NCBI GenBank assembly: GCA_029582265.1
Contig: CM055817.1
Location: forward strand, 61,939,152 to 62,003,151
Source of the DNA: Zoroaster sp. YZ-2022
Taxonomy: Eukaryota > Echinodermata > Asteroidea > Forcipulatida > Zoroasteridae
Reading direction: 5' to 3'
DNA: 64,000 nt
Part shown: positions 59,307 through 64,000 of the stretch, one piece after another
How the letters are laid out: every line of letters begins with the position of its first letter
How positions within the stretch are numbered: position 1 is the stretch's first letter
Position numbers and translations under genes: made by a program
Notes under the pieces: generated by a model
Database searches by the model: none
Seen by the model: only the letters and a program-made list of their open reading frames with translations
Told to the model about the DNA's origin: nothing

Positions 59307-59514
59307 CTACTCAAAACAATTTAGGGAACACCGGAATAATCTCAGTTAAAGCAAGATCATTTATTTCAGATAAACGGTGTTTCACAGAACTGAGACATGT
59401 GTGCCAGATTGAACACGGCCATTGTGTCAATATTGCTGGTACTTGAAATCATTGCACATAGCCCAAACCTATTTGATGTTAAAAATCTGGTGTTCCCTAA
59501 ATTGTTTTGAGTAG
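59307..59514. mobile_element. Tc1/mariner-like MITE with TA target sites
   Basis: 208 bases with perfect 26-base inverted repeats beginning CTACTCAAAACAATTTAG, flanked by TA at 59305-59306 and 59515-59516. The perfect ends suggest it is young. Confidence 0.85.
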
Positions 59515-60185
59515 TATATGTACCAATGGCACAGGAGGGTACTGAAATCTGTGGTCACCAACCATGAGTTTGAGTGTTGAAATAAATGGGCAACTTTGTA
59601 CAGATTGTTGAGAGAATGCAATGCAATTTGCTGCCCTGTTTACTCCTGCAATCAAGGCCTAGATGACATCAGTACTGTATAAACGGATTGGAGATCAATG
59701 AGGGAAAAAAGTAAGTTTTCTCAACCCTTGTATACATGCATTCTCCAAAATGCCACAAAAACTTGTCTGATAAATACGCAATGCTTTTTCTATGCATGCC
59801 TTAAAATATTGCATACTGTACACAAGAGTGGTACATGGATATCCCTGGGACAAAAACAAAATGTTCTGACCTTCACACAGAGTGTGCCACATGGTATTGT
59901 GTGGATAACTCCTGCTATATGTACAGTGAGTGCCTCAAAATGTCATGGTTGTGACATTTTGAAGTATGGGTCAACTTTGCTAAGAACAACACTGATAATA
60001 GGAGGGTTAAAAACTTGGCCCACATTTTGAGCATAAACCCTGCAAACCAGTAAAAACCCATTTTAATAACTTTGTTAAAATCCTGAATGAATGGTTTAGA
60101 AATCAATCTGTACATATGTCTGTTTTAAAAGGTATGTATTTGGTTTTTAGAAGATCTTTTAAATGGCAGGTACATGTATAGTCAT
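59515..60185. other. Non-coding interval, no gene recognised
   Basis: Nothing coding seen apart from short frames without domains. Confidence 0.4.
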
Positions 60186-60191
60186 CACTCG

Positions 60192-60718
60192 CAGAGACTT
60201 TTGAGAGTATTTTGCGGTGGGCTAAGTGTGCATGGAGACCGTTTAAGGTATGAAGAATTTGTCCAAATCCAAAAGTCATGTGATTTTCTGAAAGAGGAGA
60301 ACCTCAGCTTTAATTTGAATATAAATTTGTCGGCCTCCCTTAAAAAGCTTTTTGAAAGTTATACCCCGTTGCTAGAAATAATTTCACATTCGTATTTCTG
60401 CTTTAATCACAACAATCTACGGGGTATTTTACCGTCCCGTATTTTGAGAGTATTTTGCGGTGGTCTAAATGTGCATGGAGAGACCGTTTATGGTATGAAG
60501 AATTTGTCCAAATCCAAAAGTCATGTGATTTTTCAGAAAGAGGAGAACCTCCAGCTTTTAATTTGAATATAAATTTGTCCGGCCTCCCATAACAACTTTT
60601 AAAGATTACTTACCCGTTGCTAGAAATAATTTCATTCGTATTTCCTGCTTTAATCACAACAATCTACAGGGGTACATTTTTCGTCCCGTATTTTTGAGTA
60701 TTTTGCGGTGGGGTAAGT
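60192..60718. repeat. 245-base tandem repeat running into the gap
   Basis: TTTTGAGAGTATTTTGCGGT starts units at about 60199 and 60440, and a third begins near 60692 and is cut by the gap at 60719. Units share GGTATGAAGAATTTGTCCAA and GTTGCTAGAAATAATTTCA. Confidence 0.9.
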
Positions 60719-61218
60719 NNNNNNNNNNNNNNNNNNNNNNNNNNNNNNNNNNNNNNNNNNNNNNNNNNNNNNNNNNNNNNNNNNNNNNNNNNNNNNNNNN
60801 NNNNNNNNNNNNNNNNNNNNNNNNNNNNNNNNNNNNNNNNNNNNNNNNNNNNNNNNNNNNNNNNNNNNNNNNNNNNNNNNNNNNNNNNNNNNNNNNNNNN
60901 NNNNNNNNNNNNNNNNNNNNNNNNNNNNNNNNNNNNNNNNNNNNNNNNNNNNNNNNNNNNNNNNNNNNNNNNNNNNNNNNNNNNNNNNNNNNNNNNNNNN
61001 NNNNNNNNNNNNNNNNNNNNNNNNNNNNNNNNNNNNNNNNNNNNNNNNNNNNNNNNNNNNNNNNNNNNNNNNNNNNNNNNNNNNNNNNNNNNNNNNNNNN
61101 NNNNNNNNNNNNNNNNNNNNNNNNNNNNNNNNNNNNNNNNNNNNNNNNNNNNNNNNNNNNNNNNNNNNNNNNNNNNNNNNNNNNNNNNNNNNNNNNNNNN
61201 NNNNNNNNNNNNNNNNNN
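60719..61218. other. Assembly gap (500 N)
   Basis: Exactly 500 N. The left edge is a tandem repeat and the right edge is the inverted NLR block, so the missing DNA probably includes more repeat units and part of NLR-3. Confidence 1.
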
Positions 61219-62240
61219 ATTTCCCCAGGATTATTACAGCATTATCATTTTTAATGATTAAATGATTAGAAGTATTGAAGGGAAAGTATACCATTAGTAG
61301 ACTCATTCTGCTATGTATCACTCCATATCAATTAAGATATAATATACAAAACAATTGTCATGTGAAAATTTCAACTCATTGCTGTGTGTTATTAATGAGA
61401 AAACGGTGAAAATGCATTCAGAAATTACAATCTGCAAACACAAATACTGTAAAAGAAAAGTTTACACCTTTTGTGGTGTTCACAAGTGTTATCCTCCTAT
61501 ATACATGTTTTTTAAACATGTTTTTGTGCCTAAATTGTAAACGTGTCTTTAGCCGTGTTCGCACTGGACTTTTTTTGGGGGAAGGTTTTACCGAGACGAT
61601 GGTAAAATGAAAAATGGTCAAATGTAACCTCTGTCCGAAATTGGACTTTCGACACGGGAAAATTTTACCGAGACTGGTAGAAGTAACCGAGCTGTCAGTA
61701 TAATGACTCATGAGGGCACTTTGCGTGACCTTTCTACGTTGACCAGATTGACCCAACAATGCACAGAAAAGTTGCTACACATGCACATGCATTAAATGCC
61801 TTGAGCCCGCCCCACCCGCGCGATGAAACAATGCAATCCACGACCTTGCGCTCGGGCCGGATGTACGCTTTCCTGAGCCGCTTTTACCGACTCGCACTGT
61901 CCGCACTGGACTTATCGTCTCGGGAAAAGTTACCTGGTTAGTTTTCCTGGGCAGCAGTTGGCCAGTAGAAGTAACCGCTGGACTCAGGAAAAGTAACAGA
62001 GGAAAATGTCCCAGGCTGTCCGCACTGGACTTAAAATGGGAAAAGTACCCATCGTCTCGGTAAGTTTTACCAAAACAAGTCCAGTGCGAACACGGCTTTT
62101 GTGTCTAAATTCATACACGCACAAACATGTTTTGGTAAACACCACAACAAGTTTTTGCCGTTGAAGAATAAACGCAAAAACATGTCCAATAAAATTACAC
62201 TTGTGTTTACAGCAAATTTTCTTTTAATTCTTGCATTGAA
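61219..62240 (-). repeat. Inverted copy of 831-1350 (NLR-3 intronic block)
   Basis: The reverse complement matches the block 5' of the NLR-1 NACHT exon, interrupted by the transposon at 61551-62097. The NACHT exon of NLR-3, if present, would lie in or beyond the gap, and none is seen left of 60719. Confidence 0.8.
61551..62097. mobile_element. 547-base MITE inserted in the NLR-3 intronic block
   Basis: The ends are AGCCGTGTTCGCACTGGACT and the inverse, flanked by TTT (61548-61550 and 62098-62100). The paralogous site at about 1033 is empty and has a single TTT, which proves insertion and a 3-base duplication. CGCACTGGACTT motifs recur inside. The 3-base duplication fits the PIF/Harbinger group. 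Confidence 0.9.
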
Positions 62241-63511
62241 TTTTGATACAGTTTGTCAACAAAATTCAGACGTTTGCATGATGGATTGGATATTAGAAGG
62301 TTAGGTTTATGGGTAACACCATGTGTAATAATCTCTTCTTGGAAGAATTGGTATGGTTCTGAAAATAACCGGTAGTGAGGATAGTTAAAGATATTTTGAA
62401 CAGTATGACTCTTGAAACAGAGAGAACACACTGTTAGACAAAGGAAAATTGTTTTTTGCTACATGCATGACTATCTTCAGGTACAGACTAAGTAAGGGGA
62501 TTTGGTAAGAATTTGTTTACTTAAATAATTAATCTCACATCAATTCACTGGGATCGGATCCAGTTATCATTGAATTATGTTCGAGAGAAAAAAAGAGAAG
62601 ATTTCAAATTAAGCTTGGTTGCAAACCAAGTTGTCCAAAGCCATGTTCATTCCTAAAGAATTTGTTCCAAACTAACTTGATCCCTAATTTCAAGTTTGTT
62701 CAAATCAAAGCTCAACAAATGCTTCATACTCGCAATATGGTTGGGCTTGTCAGTATTCAAAAATTTTAAACTTTATTGCATATACAAACTGAATATTTCA
62801 GATACATACATTGATCAAAAAAGTGGAGCTGGTTAGAACAGTCACTGGCAAAACCTTTGGTGTACTGGCATTACCGATTTAGCGGAAATAAATATTGCCA
62901 TACTAACAATTCAAAACATTTCAAAAACAAGAAAATCACCATACTCACTCAATGCCACATCATTTAGACCAATGGTTTTCAAAGCTGATATCAACACAGC
63001 AACACGATCACCTCTCTCAGCATTTCTTCTGACCCATTCACTGAGCATTGTTCGTGTCTGTTCTACTTGATTAAGTGGGGCATCTGCTCTGAATGTTTCA
63101 ATGTCTGGTTGTTTGAAATCCAATTCGGAAGCTAGTATCGTCCACTTGTTACCAATGTCCTTTGATATCCTTGCGATAAGTTTATCATTTAGAACCTCTG
63201 GAATGTTACCTGACACAGAAAAGTCAAATAGACATTATTCATGCCACAAGAGAGGATATAGCAATGCCCTTTTGGGGGTAAATACAGAATTAAATAAACG
63301 TGATTTTGCCAAATTTGAGGTCAAGCAATCAACAGTGGTATTTTCCATAAAAGATCCCTCTGGTTTTTTTTGTCTAATGAGGTGCCTTTACTTTAAAGAA
63401 AATTTAAATAATTTCCCTTTCACATTAAGAAAAGAGTAAACTTTCCTAACTTCTCATTAGAATGAATTCTTAAAATCTGAATGCATTTTCACTATATTCA
63501 CACACGTCTAA
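62241..63511 (-). repeat. Inverted copy of the NLR-2 Death-exon region
   Basis: The reverse complement aligns to about 40640-42000, including both introns around the Death exon. It defines the third, opposite-strand NLR locus. Confidence 0.85.
62949..63209 (-). CDS. NLR-3 Death-fold exon
   Basis: Minus-strand exon of 261 bases, the same length and phase (1-1) as the NLR-2 Death exon. Its acceptor (CTGTGTCAG) is better than that of NLR-2 and its donor is GTGAGT. It encodes IPEVLNDKLIARISKDIGNK, then WTILASELDF, then DIETFRADAPLNQVEQ and the LSEW helix, with no stop. Substitutions relative to NLR-2 cluster in helices 2-3 (for example KLLAAELGLEE versus TILASELDFKQ), while helices 4-6 are almost unchanged. 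It is part of an inverted NLR copy transcribed leftward into the assembly gap. Confidence 0.85.
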
Positions 63512-64000
63512 GTAGCGATTGATGCAACTCTATGCTATAGTGCATGCATATAAGTAGCGATTGATGCAACTCCATGCCATAGTGCATGCATATAAGTAGC
63601 GATTGATGCAACTCCATGCCATAGTGCATGCATATAAGTAGCGATTGATGCAACTCTATGCCATAGTGCATGCATATAAGTAGCGATTGATGCAACTCTA
63701 TGCCATAGTGCATGCATATAAGTAGCGATTGATGCAACTCCATGCCATAGTGCATGCATATAAGTAGCGATTGATGCAACTCTATGCTATAGTGCATGCA
63801 AGTAGCGATTGATGCAACTCCATGCCATAGTGCATGCATATAAGTAGCGATTGATGCAACTCCATGCTATAGTGCATGCATATAAGTAGCGATTGATGCA
63901 ACTCCATGCTATAGTGTATGCATATCAGTAGCGATTGATGCAACTCCATGCTATAGTGTATGCATATAAGTAGCGATTGATGCAACTCCATGCCATAGTG
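63512..64000. repeat. 42-base minisatellite, about 11-12 copies, reaching the window end
   Basis: Unit AGTAGCGATTGATGCAACTC, then CATGCCATAGTGCATGCATA plus TA. Alternating CTATGCTATAG and CCATGCCATAG variants. NLR-2 has a single inverted unit at about 40612-40650 (GAGTTGCATCAATCGCTACT), so the array grew from an intron sequence of the NLR family. One unit near 63800 lacks 4 bases. Confidence 0.95.

Noticed and set aside
63498..63991. Minus-strand frames with a MHYGMELHQSLL repeat
   Set aside because: The 42-base minisatellite; period divisible by three keeps it open.
1..64000. tRNA and rRNA genes
   Set aside because: No cloverleaf with conserved A and B boxes or rRNA signature was recognised by eye; a covariance-model scan would be needed to exclude small or degenerate ones.

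Overview
This window is eukaryotic DNA from an invertebrate animal. It is AT-rich, with GT/AG introns, AATAAA signals, many short inverted-repeat transposons (MITEs), minisatellites and two 500-base assembly gaps (32531-33030 and 60719-61218). The expanded Death-NACHT-LRR (NLR) genes and the recurrent AGGCCTA-type motif in the non-coding DNA suggest a deuterostome such as an echinoderm. That placement is inference; nothing here proves the species.

Layout. (1) 1-6000: a decayed NLR copy (NLR-1) and its 3' flank. (2) 6000-9500: non-coding, with dispersed repeats. (3) 9500-15900: a degenerate gene region holding an unrecognised protein, a BRCT-like exon, an HMG-box-like module split over two exons, a 2.75 kb intron made almost entirely of minisatellites, a short terminal exon, then a Tudor/chromo-barrel-like reading frame and a second HMG-like reading frame with stops. 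(4) 17957-18317: a hAT-type MITE. (5) 19555-21230: a broken multi-exon DUF7869-like gene. (6) 21490-22385: a G-rich minisatellite. (7) 23489-about 33060: remains of a Polinton/Maverick (virus-like transposon) with protease, packaging ATPase, small structural proteins, integrase with chromodomain, and a capsid-type gene split by a 1.7 kb transposon. Large microsatellite arrays sit inside it. (8) 36584-44539: a second NLR locus (NLR-2) with a tandem array of about ten tiny exons, one Death exon, a NACHT exon and LRRs. (9) 44764-47264: a transposon inserted in the NLR-2 3' flank. (10) 47265-49286: the rest of the flank shared with NLR-1. (11) 49290-60700: mostly MITEs and minisatellites. (12) 61219-64000: an inverted partial third NLR copy (NLR-3) with an intact Death exon.

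The most interesting structure is the NLR-2 5' region. Tandem 63-base exons encode near-identical 21-residue segments, and each is bounded by its own splice sites. All are phase 1-1, the Death exon is also phase 1-1, and the NACHT exon accepts phase 1. Any number of the small exons could therefore be skipped or included without changing frame. This would give a variable-length linker in an innate immune receptor. Both complete NLR copies carry disabling lesions in the NACHT-LRR body, so the locus may be a decaying member of a family that works elsewhere in the genome.
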